Shown here: one piece after another, positions 1 through 11,585 of the stretch | How positions within the stretch are numbered: the stretch's first letter is position 1 | How the letters are laid out: every line of letters begins with the position of its first letter | Assembly: GCA_022419385.1 (NCBI GenBank) | Contig: JAJUBI010000004.1 | Location: 2,461,286 to 2,525,285 of the forward strand | Source: Paraconiothyrium sp. Pb-2020 | Lineage: Eukaryota > Ascomycota > Dothideomycetes > Pleosporales > Didymosphaeriaceae | Direction of reading: 5' to 3' | Length of the DNA: 64,000 bases | The notes under the pieces: model-generated | Databases searched by the model: none | Seen by the model: the letters and a program-made list of their open reading frames with translations, nothing else | Told to the model about the DNA's origin: nothing | Made by a program: the position numbers and the translations under genes

Positions 1-41
1 TTGCTAAGCATCCGAAGCTAGGAAAGTATGGCGATCAACAG

Positions 42-2231
42 ATGGCTTCGCAGGCCAACGCAGCTAGGGAGGCCGGGGACGAACACAGTGCAGAAGCGTA
101 CGATGCGCATGACGCCATTCTCTCGGCCTTGAAAATGTTGCTAGGATCCATGAAAAGACATCAGAGTATGCCGCCTACCCAGGCTCTCATCCAAGGCCAG
201 CAGCAAGATATTTGGGAGAGTTATCCCAAGTTTGCTCCAGATGCAGCGAGTGTTCTCTCCGCCGCTTCAGCCAAGTTGATTGTCGCCGACGGCCAGCAGC
301 AGCGTATCAACCCTATGAAGTTTATGCCCGTGTCGGACACGAAAGCAGACTTCTGTTATTTCCGGATGTTTGCCCAAGTTTCAATGTCGACAGAAGACCT
401 AAACACCGATCGCGCAGTGTTCCCGGTCGTTATTTCTGTACTGAGGTCACGAGATAACTTCAATGTCAAACTCGCGATCAGCAGTCAGACCGAGCTCGTC
501 AACATCATGGTAGGGCCGTCGGCGGATCTTGGTGCTACCTGGAAAGATGTTTCGTGGAGGGCAAAAAGCCATGGATTTGCACTCCAGCTCCGTCATGGGT
601 TCGTTCTGAATGTTGAACTTCTCGAATCCGACTTCCGCAGTCTCTGGAACATTGTCGACCACACGAACCGCGTTGATAGCGCTTTCCGGGCACGAAGTGA
701 TGAACGAACTGCATGTGTAATGATGCTTCGCGAAGGAGTCTACAAGGATCCAACTAATCCGACCGCATTTCCAGCAGAGCCTGTCAGAGGCAGCAAGTTG
801 CTTCTTTATGAGAAGTTTGATCTGAGTAGCGAGGGTACGGGCAAAAGAAAGCTTCATCGTGGGTACCGAGTGGTTATGGTCACTCATCCCAGAAATCGTA
901 CGGTAGGGTTCGTAACCCATGAAGCGGGCACAAAGCAGGAACCATTGAATTTCGCATACACCACGGAACCCGATCAAGCCCCTTCGATGGTTTTCCGTTT
1001 CCGAGAGGAAATGCCGGACAAGCGGATGAAGATCTGCACCATGCGTATGGTCTTCGGTGACAGCAAAGAGCGAAATCACATCTTCGGGCTTCTCACTTCC
1101 TTGAATACCGGCGAATCAGAGAAGATGTTTGCGCAAGTTCCTTTGAAAGCTTACAACATCGAGAGCGCGGACCCGGCGGAAGGTTTTAGTCAAAGTGGAA
1201 GCAATGTGCTTAACAAGTTACAATGGCTCGAAGCAAAAACTATGAATCAAGATCCTGATGTCTTTGGTTTAGAGTCTGCGCCCACCGTCATGAGCGAGAG
1301 CCTGAGGATCTTGTGCAGACACAGCGCTGGCGTTTTTTCAGACCGCATGAACCTTGGTAAGTAGTCTCGCTGGTTCGTCATGTGCAAGACTTACTGACAG
1401 TATCAGATACGGGAGAGCTGCTTGTTCGGTTGCCAACTTCCGGCAGTCCCGAACTTACCTTCCTCAGAAACCCACAGCGTGACATGGCTATTGCTGTTGA
1501 TGCGTCGCGCTCAGAGAAAGATATACCAGATGCACTAGCAGACCTGCTCCGAACCCTCACCAACGCGTCCACTATAAGGCGGTTGACATTCGCCTCGTAT
1601 CAAGATCTGCACGCGTTCCAACTTGCTGTCACTGGATTCTCGGTTCGATTCGATGGGTAAGAATCTGATCACATCTACGCATGCATGTTTCATCGCTGAT
1701 TGAACTAGTATCGCTTCCACCCTCTCCATCGCTCGACGGCGCATGGTAGTCCCAATCTACAAGCAGTGGACCGCAAACACAATCCGCATTCAGATTGTCG
1801 AGCAGGATAACATCATACAACTTCTCGCTTTCTTCGAAGAGTTCTCACACGCAGATGCCATGAACTTCCAACTCAAGCCGCAAGATGAATTCCAGAAGAT
1901 TGACAAGGGCGGGAAATCCTCCGTACGGCTCGTTGACTGCAAGTTCGCTTTGCCCGTTGAAGAAAGGAAAGGAGAGGGCAAGATGGGTAAAGAAGAGGGA
2001 AGGCTGACCGGCTGGGCTGGTATGAAGAGGAGATTCGTCTGTCTGGATCAGATTGAATATCCAGGAGAGCATGACGATATTGTGATATCGTTTGACAGCC
2101 AGGAGAGTAAGTGCAGGCTCGCTTTTCCATATCGACAATGTGCTAACCCATTCCCAGCGCGAGATAAATTCGCCGAAGCGCTCCCGTCGGCCACCGTTTC
2201 GCGGAAATTCACGGTCCGCAGGAAGATCTAG
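42..2231 (+). CDS. Unrecognised multi-exon protein, probably 5'-truncated by the window edge
   Basis: Four exons splice in frame: 42-1356, 1407-1656, 1709-2106 and 2158-2231, giving 678 residues from the first ATG. Introns are 50-52 bp with GTAAGT/GTAAGA donors; the last has a TGCTAAC branch site. The ATG at 42 follows a possible acceptor (ATCAACAG) and a TGCTAAG-like branch sequence, so the gene may begin outside the window. The protein is soluble, with no signal peptide or membrane span. Its last exons (ending VRRKI) have an alternating strand pattern like the end of a PH-like fold, but that is only an impression. I do not recognise the family. It lies head-on to the C2H2 gene (stop at 2808) in a block that also carries a protease and a gasdermin-like gene, so a link to non-self recognition is possible but unproven. 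Confidence 0.75.
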
Positions 2232-2807
2232 ACGTCCGTCTCGAAATCAGCTACTTTCTATACATCTCGGAACTGCGGAGCGGTCATTCGATCATTGCTT
2301 TAGGGACTGGCTCATTCTGACATACCTGAGCATATGTACTTTTTCCTTTGTCATCTGAATTTGCGGCACACAACCACATTGCCATACAGCATAGCATTAG
2401 CACGGAGCGGGGCTTCTTTCTGTGTTCCAGGTCGGAACGGAAGATATCACAGTTTGGTGTTGGTGTTTGTGGCGCTTGCTTGGAGGTTTGCTGGGTGAAA
2501 TCGGCTTGCATGTTGGGATTGCAGTTGGATGTTTTGCTCCCAATCGTGGCGTGGGGCGGTTATGATACCTAGGCATTAGGCCAGAAGTTATTTGTTGTTG
2601 TCTTTTCTTCAAGTCTTTGACACTGTGGTTCTTGGATTGTGGTGAGTGACGCCATGCGAGCTTAGACACTGCGTGATGTGGTGTAAACTAACTAACTCGA
2701 TCATTCTTGCACGCTTTCTCTAGCTGCCGACAGTGATGCGAGAAAAATCGAGACAGGAAATGGGCCCTAACTTGGCGGCTTGACATCGTGACCCACCGTA
2801 GGAGCCT
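2232..2807. other. Convergent intergenic region
   Basis: This stretch lies between the stop codons of two convergent genes and should hold both 3' ends. Short open frames on both strands have no recognisable content. I see nothing else in it. Confidence 0.6.
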
Positions 2808-5800
2808 TTACCGAGTAAGGCGGGCATTACCCGTTCCAAGTTCCCATTCGTGAATCCAACGCCCGTTGCGAAATAATTGATCGGTCAAACTGTTTTTCAC
2901 CTGGTACTCCCAATATTTACCCCTCGTCCACCTGGAACTTTCGACCTCGAGATCCCAATGCGAAGTCTGTCCATCGAAGGCTGAGACGCTATCCCCTTTG
3001 TTGAAGCGAGGCGGTGCATATGGAACAGGGTCCTTTCCTGTCGGCGCTGCCGGCTCCACTTTCGTGGGTGTATACGGGCTTTTGGGTATTAGGAGGGGGA
3101 GCGCTCTGCTCGTTGATCCTGGCTCTGTGCTTGAGCCATACGGGCTCGACGTAAACATGCTGGGTGGTTGCGGAATGGCGGTCTGGAGTGGGGCGAGTGG
3201 TGAGCTTTCCGTGCCGAGTAATGGTGGCGGCGATACATGATGGGTTCCCTCAGTGCTTCTGCTTTTGTGGTCGATGTGATGCCTCCTAGGTCTTCCATCT
3301 CCGATCTTCCATTTGCCATGCACATCCTTAGCGATGAGTCCTTCTTCGAACAACCATTTTTCCAATTCTTTGTCGGTATTCCATACAATATCACTACGAT
3401 CAGTCCCTCGCCCATAGAACTCTTCAAGATGCCGCCAAATGTGTTCCAGCCGTTCGTCCCAAGACGAAGGCCCAGTGAACGTTCGATCGCAGAACAAACA
3501 TGAAGACTGAGGCGGCGTGCTACGCAGGACTCGAAGGCACCTTAGTTGATGCTCGTATATGTTGTCTTCGGTAACAGGATATTCGCGGGACTGGCGACTT
3601 GCGTTGACTGGTGCAGCGTGCATCCGCCGTAGATGTTGCGTGAAGAGATCCTTTCTATTGAAATCATTGTAATATACCAGTTCATTGTCATGAGGATCCA
3701 CCGTAGTGCTACATAGATCGCATCTCCAGAAGTCTAGCTTGATATGCTGTTGCCTCACGTGTCTTTTCCATTCGCTCTTGGTAGAGAATGTTGACAAGCA
3801 CCCGTAGATTCTGAGCGGACAGGGCAAGTGGCGCGTTTCGCTTGCGGCGGTGGGTTGAGCCACTAGACGAACCTTGGGGTTCCCTGTGCCCTTGTGCGAA
3901 ACGCTCCTCTTTGGACGACGAATACGCGTCGCCCTATTCGATGTATAGTCTGCGTCAGAATCGCCCGCAGTCTCTGACAGTTGTCTACCCGCTTCGAGGT
4001 CCGCGTTCGTAATCGCAACATCGTAGTCAGGAATCGAAGTTCCTGCGTCGTCGAAGACCGGGATTAAGCGACCCAAGTTGGCATGCGCTAGGTCAAACGA
4101 TAGTGGAGAAGCATCAGTGAGAAATCGCTCCATAGGTCCCATAACCGTTGGATCACCATGTTCGCGTAGCTCTACGCCATCTTGATAAACGTTGCCACGG
4201 AATTGTTTTTCACTTTCGGTGAACGGGATCTGTGGCAAATCGCGGTACTGGTAGCTTTCGTTATTGATGTCAGGGATCGTGGCAAATCGCGGTACTGGTA
4301 GCTTTCGTTATTGATGTCAGGGATCGTGGGCAAATCGCGGTACTGGTAGCTTTCGTTATTGATGTCAGGAATCGTGGGCAAATCGCGGTACTGGTAGCTT
4401 TCGTTATTGATGTCAGGAATCGTGGGCAAATCGCGGTACTGGTAGCTTTCGTTATTGATGTCAGGAATCGTGGGCAAATCGCGGTACTGGCCAAAGGGGT
4501 GGGGGTCTTGTAGGTTGATTCTCTTAGGATTAAGGTCCTCCGCTGCGCGCTCATGATCCATAGTCTTGAGTTGCTTTGGCGATGAACCGGTTTGCCGCTT
4601 GGTATGTGTAGTTGAGATCTCGTGAGAGAGATTCTCGTCCTTCGCTTCACGTTTCCGCGTATCCCTAGCCTTCTCTGACTCTTCAGGTTCGAATTGGACC
4701 TCCTTCACGGCTTCCACTTCTGATTCGATTCCGATATCGTCAGCAGTCTGGTTCAAAAAAACGTCATCCATCTCGCCCGAAGTATCGAGTCCCTCCATCG
4801 TGTACACTCTTCTTGGACTTTCGGCCCCCTTATCCCAGTCTTCAAGACTATGCAAGCTCTCATTGAGAGTGCTCCTGGGACCCAGTAATGATGACGCTGT
4901 CGTGCCATCTCCTTCACCTTTTCCATTCTCTGCATCGTGTTCGTCGTATATGGCGGGCAGAGACTTGAGGGCAATTGATCTCATGTGTCCAATGACGTGA
5001 TGTTCCACAACCCCTTCAATGTTATCGCTACCGCAGATCGGGCAGGATGAAAACATTCTACTAGACTTGAGAGAATTCATGTCAGCCAGCATTTGGACCT
5101 TACTTGGTGGTTGTTTATGGGTTGTTTGCATATGTGACTCATACTCTGATCTGTCGTGGAATATTAGAGTTCCGTGTGAATTCGCTTTGCATCGCCATCG
5201 TAGTGTGTGTTGCTCCATATGATTGAGCCAATCTCTGCTGTGGCTGTAGAGCTCGAGATAGCTGTCGCAGTCTTCGAACAAACATACATAAGACTCAAGA
5301 TCGTCCGTGACATGTCTCCTAGAGCAATTCTGTTAGTCTTTTCTATTTCAACTTTCTAACTCAATATACACCTCAATGGCATGGCTTCATCGCAACTTAC
5401 TTCCAAGATTCTGCATCTAAGACTGTCGCCCGAGGAAGCGCATAAAAGCATATTGGACAAATCACTTCCACCGAACCGTGATTAATGGATTTCCAAAATA
5501 TGTCTAGGTCCTCTTGCAACTCGGCTTCTGCCGTTTTTGCTTCGTCGGCTTGACTTAGTCCTTGTTCAGTGTGGTCGGGGAGAGCGTTGAGACGATCGGC
5601 AAGTTCTTGTCTGCGTGTCTTTTCATAGCTCTTGTAACGTTTGATGACCCTGAAATTGGGTGGTTCCGGAAACATGAGCGATTCATGATTGCTCAAATCG
5701 ATCGTTCTGGTCCTGCTGATAGTTGAAGGACTCGACACTTTCCTGTATTTCTCCGGGTGGAGTGTGGTCGCAGTAGGCGCCATGGACCGTGCTACATACT

Positions 5801-6699
5801 GGTTCGGGATGGTAACTGTGCTTGAAGTCTCAATTCCAGTAGTATATCCTCTAGTTTCTGAGGGAATAATTCTATCTTTAGGAACAGGAGGCGTAGGGAC
5901 AGGCTTGGGGACAGGTCTCGATTCTCGTAAAGGGGATCTGGCATAACGCGACCGCCTATAAAGCACTCTTTTGCGCCGCGCCACCATCGACCAAGTAAGT
6001 CGATTGAGAAGGTTCTCACCAATATCTGGGCGGCAGTAAGTCTGCAAGATCCGACGAAATGAGGCCTTCAATGCCGGTTCTATATCGATTTCCTTTTCGT
6101 CTACGATCGCTCGGAGTTGAAATGATTCCGTTGCTTTAAGATTGTGCAAGTCCTTACTCGCTTTCCGGATCGAGTTCATCAAACGGTAAAGTAGATCGAT
6201 CTCACTGCATATCTTTTGCGTAGCGCTTCGCAGTCCATCAAAATTTAGCGGTCCTGCCTTTGGAAAAGACTGAGCCTGAGAATTGTCTAGGACTAGTAAG
6301 CTACTACAAAAACAAATGTGATGATCAAAGACCAACGATAAAGTCACGAGATATGCGTCATACTAGAACCGATCTGGTGCAGGAAGAACTGTGTTATTGG
6401 AAGGACATGAGACGAAGGAATAATTACTGACAGTCTTCTACCCTATGTTCTAGCGCTTTGAGGAGCCCCAAGACGACTTGGAGTACTTCAGGCGCTTCCC
6501 TGAGTCGATGGTCCAAGGAAGCGCGACCTTCGACGAATACATTGAGGTACGACGTCCAAAGAGAGAACCTTGCGAGCTCGGTTTCGAGCAATGAAGTTGC
6601 CCGAACATCTGGCGCAGTTTGCTGCAGGCAGTCGTTGAACGTGGTGATGCATCGTGCTGTAGCCTCGCTCAAGGATAGCTGGTCCCCACCAGGGTCCAT
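2808..6699 (-). pseudogene. C2H2 zinc-finger type protein, frameshifted in a tandem repeat
   Basis: Reading leftwards, exons are 6699-6428, 6303-5401 and 5318 onward. Introns are 124 and 82 bp; the second has a GTAAGT donor. The N-terminal 400 residues are helical. Next come Cys/His segments typical of fungal C2H2-like proteins (YVCLFEDC, LYSHSRDWLNHM, SCPICG), then an acidic linker and five copies of a 16-residue repeat (YRDLPTIPDINNESYQ). In the last copy one C of a CCC run is missing. The reading frame therefore shifts and stops at 4172 after 773 residues. With that base present, the frame would run on to 2808 (about 1228 residues) through further fingers (CPLRIYGC, EWKRHVRQQH, FNRKDLFTQHLRRMH, CLFCDRTF). 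A separate second gene starting near 4142 is unlikely, because only about 30 bp would separate the two. A sequencing error in the repeat is possible. Confidence 0.65.
4240..4490 (-). repeat. 48-bp tandem repeat inside the C2H2 gene
   Basis: The unit beginning TCGCGGTACTGG starts at 4240, 4287, 4335, 4383, 4431 and 4479. Spacings are 47, 48, 48, 48 and 48 bp, and the last copy is partial. On the minus strand each 48-bp unit encodes 16 residues. The 47-bp unit (4240-4286) lacks one base and breaks the frame. Copies are nearly identical, differing mainly in GGGATC versus GGAATC, so the array is recent or kept homogeneous. Confidence 0.95.
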
Positions 6700-6954
6700 C
6701 GTTGGCTAGTATTCGTTGACGACGGAACGTCGGACTCGATCGTATTATTCACAAGCAGCCATTTGTGGGGTCCCTGCCCGCATCGTGGCCCTTCAGAAGG
6801 GTTGTGAGACCGGTATCTGATGATGGCTGAGATACGCTTGAAGAAGGAAGCCCAAGCGGGGTAACGTTCAGCCGCACACCGAATGTAGCAGGGAGTTTCC
6901 GTTCAGCCTTCCAACCTGGGAAGATGCGAAAAGTGACTTCCTCACCCCGACGCG
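6700..6954. promoter_or_regulatory. Divergent promoter region between the C2H2 gene and the protease gene
   Basis: Only 255 bp separate the two start codons (6699 minus, 6955 plus). They must share upstream sequence, which suggests possible co-regulation. I see no clear TATA box or known operator. Confidence 0.5.
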
Positions 6955-9900
6955 ATGATGGATGACCTGGAAGCGGACTCCTCAGATTTGGAGCTACTGA
7001 AGAAGGAGGCGGAACTCGCTGTTGAGATGAGTGTAGCGCTCCGGAGTGTCATCGCCCGCTTGTTGTACCCATCTGAGACACAAAGGGACCGCCAGGACTT
7101 CTACGCACACTATCAGTTTTACCTGACAGAGATCATCGATCTAGCACGGCGCGCCCAGCGAATCGCACATTCGGACAGACTTTTCTTCCGTCGACTTCTG
7201 TACATTCACGAGACTTTTCTTGACAAAAAGCGCTTGCTTACGACTCATCAAGGTCCTTTTCCCTACTTGAACAGATTCATTACTCTTTGGGAAAGTTGGA
7301 AGGATCAGCCTGATGCAGCGGTAGTGGAGGCTCTTCGACACAGCCTAAGTGCGAACTACATCAAAGGAAGAGAAGAACATCTCCGAGCGCTCGAAAATTG
7401 GCTTAGTCAGGGTCAAGAAGAGTATCCAGATGATATATCCTTGACCTCGGTCAGTAAAATTGATCCCAAGGATGTGAAACCTGTTAGCAGCTTTTCGCAC
7501 AATGTTTCCTGGGCGGCGCTTTCACTCCACAAGGCATTTATGTCCGCAAATGATTGCCACTGCACGACACATCATGAACTGGAAGCGAGGATTTGTCTAC
7601 GCAGCTTCCGAGAAAGGATTTCGATGAGACCTTGGGAGTTTGATATGTTTCTCGCATACGAGGAGAAATGGCAAGAAGCTCACGTTAGTGTCTCTGAAGA
7701 AGACGATTCGGATACCCATGCCAAAGGTACCCGAGTACGATTTCAATTACCTCTTGCCCAATCTACAACAGGCCAGCGCAGCTCAAAAATCCGGAAAAGA
7801 ATTTCACGATTGTGTGCAGATGTCCGGAAAGTATCGGTTGGGAATTCAAAATGTCTTGAGATGGATGTGAGCATGGACCAACTTTGGAAGCTTGCGTCTC
7901 AGGATTGCCGCTATCGCATCGATCAGCAACTCCCACCAATATCTTTGAGGCAGTTTATATCGGAACACTCTGATTCTCTGACCATGAAGACCAAAGGAAT
8001 CATAGCTATTCTAGTCAGCCGCACAGTCCTGCACTTCCATGGAACCCCATGGATCCAACGAAATTGGGATTCTTCCAAGATTCTCTTCTATCACAAAGCG
8101 CAGGACAATTTCACGAAATCATACATTCCAGTGAAGCCGTACATGCAGACACATCTATGTGATGTTGCGTGTTGTCCCGAAAATCTTCCTATCAATGACG
8201 CTGGAGAGCATGATCTCGCCGACGAGGAGCAAAACCATTCAGACCTGGAAATAGATCCAGATGACCTTGGAAACCACCAATGTCCACTGCTCGTAGCTTT
8301 AGCGATCATTCTCTTGGAATTATACCTTGGTAAACCGTACCCCTTCTTATTGAAGGCATGCGGCATGGCGATATCCGAAGAGGAGGACTACAACTCAGGA
8401 TGGGACTCTGCAGTCAGTGTCTTTCATCGTTTCAAATCAGAAATATCCGAAGTCTCCAGCTTTCGCGGAGCCATTGAGAGTTGTCTCAGACCCCCATTGT
8501 GGGAAGACGATGAGGGACGGAAGCTTGACAGTCAGGCATTACGTCAGAGGATATATGAGGAGATTGTTTTCCCTTTAGAAATGGAGCTCACGAAGGGTTT
8601 CAGCTACATCAAAATTGACAAATTGGACTATGAGGCGGAAAGAATAGGTCTCGATCGTTGGGGCGAGCACATACCGGATCACGGACGAGGCTTCCCAGTC
8701 GACGACGCACATAACGACGAGACATCGCCAAAGTATAGCGACTGGAAGGCTCAAATATCGAGTGGTATGCATCGGAAGAGAACTCAAGCTGTCGTGCATG
8801 AACACAATTCGTACAAACGGATACGAGTCACGGGATCGAGCTACCTGAGAGGGCAGTTTTTCGACGATATAACACCACCAGAAGGTTATACAAGGACACA
8901 GTAAGCTTTAATTTTATGATAGTAATGTTTTGGTCCTCTTACCGAATGACTGACAATTCACCTAGGCTCGACGCATATGCGGATTGGAGAGCAGAGTTCA
9001 GAGGCGTATACGACAAATTCATCACCAAGGAGGTAGGCAGCTCACAATTGGGCTCACCCGTCAAGATTGCGGTCCTCGACACTGGAACTAATCTGGATCA
9101 CCCGTTGTTGGAAGCTTATGAAGATCAAATCAAGAAATGCCACAATTGGACAGGGACAGGATCGAGTGATGATGTTACAGACCATCTCGGACACGGAACA
9201 CATGTTGCAGGTCTTCTGCTTTATTACTGTCCACACGCTGAGCTGTATATCGCCAAGGTCGCAGACAAGTGTGAGCCAAAACCAGAAGTCGTGGCCAAGG
9301 TATTTACGTTGAATATCAAAAGTCTTCCTTTGGGTTCTGACAAATTTCTTAGGCTATAACACACGCTGTCAAGAGTTGGGGCGCGGACATCATATCAATG
9401 TCGTTCGGATTCCCAACGCGCGACATTCCTGGCTACCTTGAGCTTGAGGCTGCCATTGACAGCGCCATTGCGGCAAAGACACTTATCTTCGCAGCCGCAT
9501 CAAACGGAGGGGCCAACTGTGACCGGGCATATCCTGCACGTAATGAAGATGTCTTCTGCGTTCACTCGACTGACGCTCAAGGGAATGGTTCTAGCTTCAA
9601 CCCCACACCTGGAGAACACGTATCAAATTTTGCAACGATAGGGGAAGCTGTCCAATCTGCGTGGCCAGAACACATACATCGCAACAACGAGAAGCCAGGT
9701 CTTCAGCAGCATAGATCTGGAACGTCTTACGCCACCCCTATAGCCGCCACTGTAGCTGGATTCCTGTTGAATTATGCTAGGTTACACTTGACCAAATCAC
9801 AAGCCAACCTGCTGAAAAGGCGTGCGACCATGAAAACAGTGCTTCATGCACTTGCCAGAAAGCCACGTAGTGGCTATCATTATCTTGCGCTGAGCTGCCA

Positions 9901-9979
9901 CCCAGACAATCTTTTTGGTCGCCAGGACGAGAATGCGATCAGGACAACTATCGAGGAAGCAATATACCATTCAGGATAA
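6955..9979 (+). CDS. DUF7580-like region fused to subtilisin-family (S8) serine protease
   Basis: Exons 6955-8900, 8966-9299 and 9353-9979 splice in frame to 968 residues. The N-terminal 640 residues are helical and resemble fungal DUF7580 proteins: a helical start, then a C-terminal kinase-fold-like part (RTVLHFHGTPWIQRNW; CPLLVALAIILLELYLGKP). The C-terminal 300 residues are a peptidase S8 domain with a complete triad: Asp687 (AVLDTG), His725 (GHGTHVAG) and Ser885 (GTSYATP), plus oxyanion Asn811. No signal peptide or pro-domain is visible, so it should act in the cytosol. Fungal proteases with a sensor-like N-terminus are known activators of gasdermin-like proteins (HET-Q2 in Podospora). 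The next gene, only 83 bp away and convergent, looks like such a partner. The substrate assignment is inference; the protease call is strong. Confidence 0.88.
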
Positions 9980-10062
9980 AATACATAGCAGAACGAAGCT
10001 CTCGATGTTCCGACCTAGGGTTGGCACCGCACACCACGAGGAACCAGGCGTGGGACCAAAGT

Positions 10063-10969
10063 TCAATCTGAGGCTTCTTGATTCAGCAGTGGTATGGCGT
10101 ACGTTACGTTACTGTCGCCCTCTGTCACCACCACAGTCTCATAGCCTTCTCCGACCTCTGGAGAAGAGAGCTCTGTTCCAGCTATCGTGTAAGTTGGAAG
10201 GTCGACCACTTTCTGGTTGTGTTCCAAGAGGGCGCCCTTACGATACTCCTCTTCCGTCTTGACTGCACCGGTACGGTCAACACGAAGCTTGCTGAGTCGG
10301 TAAGCAAGGACGAACTCTTGGCTCGTCTCCCAAGACACAGTCGTTCCATGGGAGCTTTCTGTCTCCGTACTGGGACCACCGCCGATTGGAATAGCTCCAC
10401 CGCTTAGCACCGTTCCATCAACCTGCACTCCGAGCATGACTCCTGCATTACTAGAGGCCTGAGTTTTGGCTCTCACGCCCTTTGCAATCTTGACGCCTGT
10501 TATGATATAGATTGGTTTTCGAAAAATCGCCGCGTTATCGAGGAACAAGCGAACTCTGTCATCTTCGACGCACTTTTGAAGGTAGGCATCTGTCGGATTG
10601 AATTGCACAGTTTCAACAGAGTCAAATGAGAAATCTTGTAGATTGCTATTCACATCAACTTCATTCCAAAGCCGTAAAGAAGCTCATTGTAGCTGACCTT
10701 TTGCCTCTACGTATCCCAGCATCGGCGCCTACGCCTAAGAAGCTTAGGAACGATGCGAGGATTGAAAACTCCCTCGAGCTCATCTTCTCTTTGGAATAAG
10801 TAACTGTTTTTTTGTTGGTCGTCATTACATCTGTATCCGTCGGAAGCAGATTGGCAAGCGGTCGATGAGGTTTCTTGCTGGACGAAATGATGTTGCCTAG
10901 CTTGATCGACCCCTCTGGAGGGTAATCCCATGTGGGAGCAAAGTAGTACACAGGAACTGTATTCGCCAT
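10063..10969 (-). CDS. Gasdermin-like (HET-Q1/RCD-1 type) candidate pore-forming protein
   Basis: Exon 1 is 10969-10711 and exon 2 is 10658-10063, joined by a 52-bp intron (GTAGAG donor), giving 284 residues. The start ATG at 10969 has no upstream in-frame alternative. There is no signal peptide. The order of elements matches a gasdermin N-terminal domain. After a short N-terminal segment comes a hydrophobic stretch (FSILASFLSFLGVGA), then KPIYIITGVKIAKG, a glycine/serine-rich loop, and FVLAYRLSKLRV, like the Ala-aromatic-Arg strand of animal gasdermins. About 65 residues follow as a possible releasable tail. Length agrees with HET-Q1 and RCD-1 (about 260-280 residues). Proteolytic removal of the tail by the adjacent subtilase would release a membrane-permeabilising form that kills the cell. 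The family call rests on pattern recognition, not a search; the pairing with the protease supports it. Confidence 0.62.
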
Positions 10970-11585
10970 TTGGACTCGCGGGCAAGCCAGACGCTGGTGG
11001 GGTTAGGGTTCAGGATGGATTGTCGTCTGGGCTGTATATACATCCCCAATATCCACTATGCAATTGCCATTGAGGCTGAGTATATGCAAGCTACGTGTAC
11101 GAGGTGATGCTGCGCAGCTGAAAGCGTAGCCTCACCAATCAGACCTGTTCAATGGTGCTGCGCCTCATCGTACCACCTCATTTTCGCAGCCACTGGAGGG
11201 CTGCACGGAAAGCCTCTTACATCACATCAACATTGTAAGTATGTTTCGTCCTGGCTGAGAAAATATCGTTGCTACAAAAATGAAAGGCCATGGCAACAAG
11301 GTGCAACGTGTGGGAAAACAGAGAGATCTCATCATCGTTAATCTAATTATTGGTATACAAGCGCTTTGTTACTTACTCCTAGTAGACATGGTACTAGCAG
11401 CTATTAAACAACGTTGATACGACGAAATAACAACTAATGTGTAATAAGAGCTCTCCACTTTTCCCCCAAATGGTTCTCAGGCCCTAGGCGTTAAGGGGGG
11501 ATAGAGTGGGGGAAGCAATGACAACACTCTCATGGCCGTTTCTAAGAGTACTGATGATCATCGGAACAGACATTGTCCCGTCTGC
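10970..11585. other. Intergenic region upstream of the gasdermin-like gene
   Basis: This holds the promoter of the minus-strand gasdermin-like gene (a TATATACA element near 11034) and the 3' end of the RidA-family gene. No further gene is visible. Confidence 0.5.

Noticed and set aside
4142..4172. Two separate genes instead of one frameshifted C2H2 gene
   Set aside because: The second would start about 30 bp after the first stops, leaving no room for a promoter, and both frames continue one repeat array.
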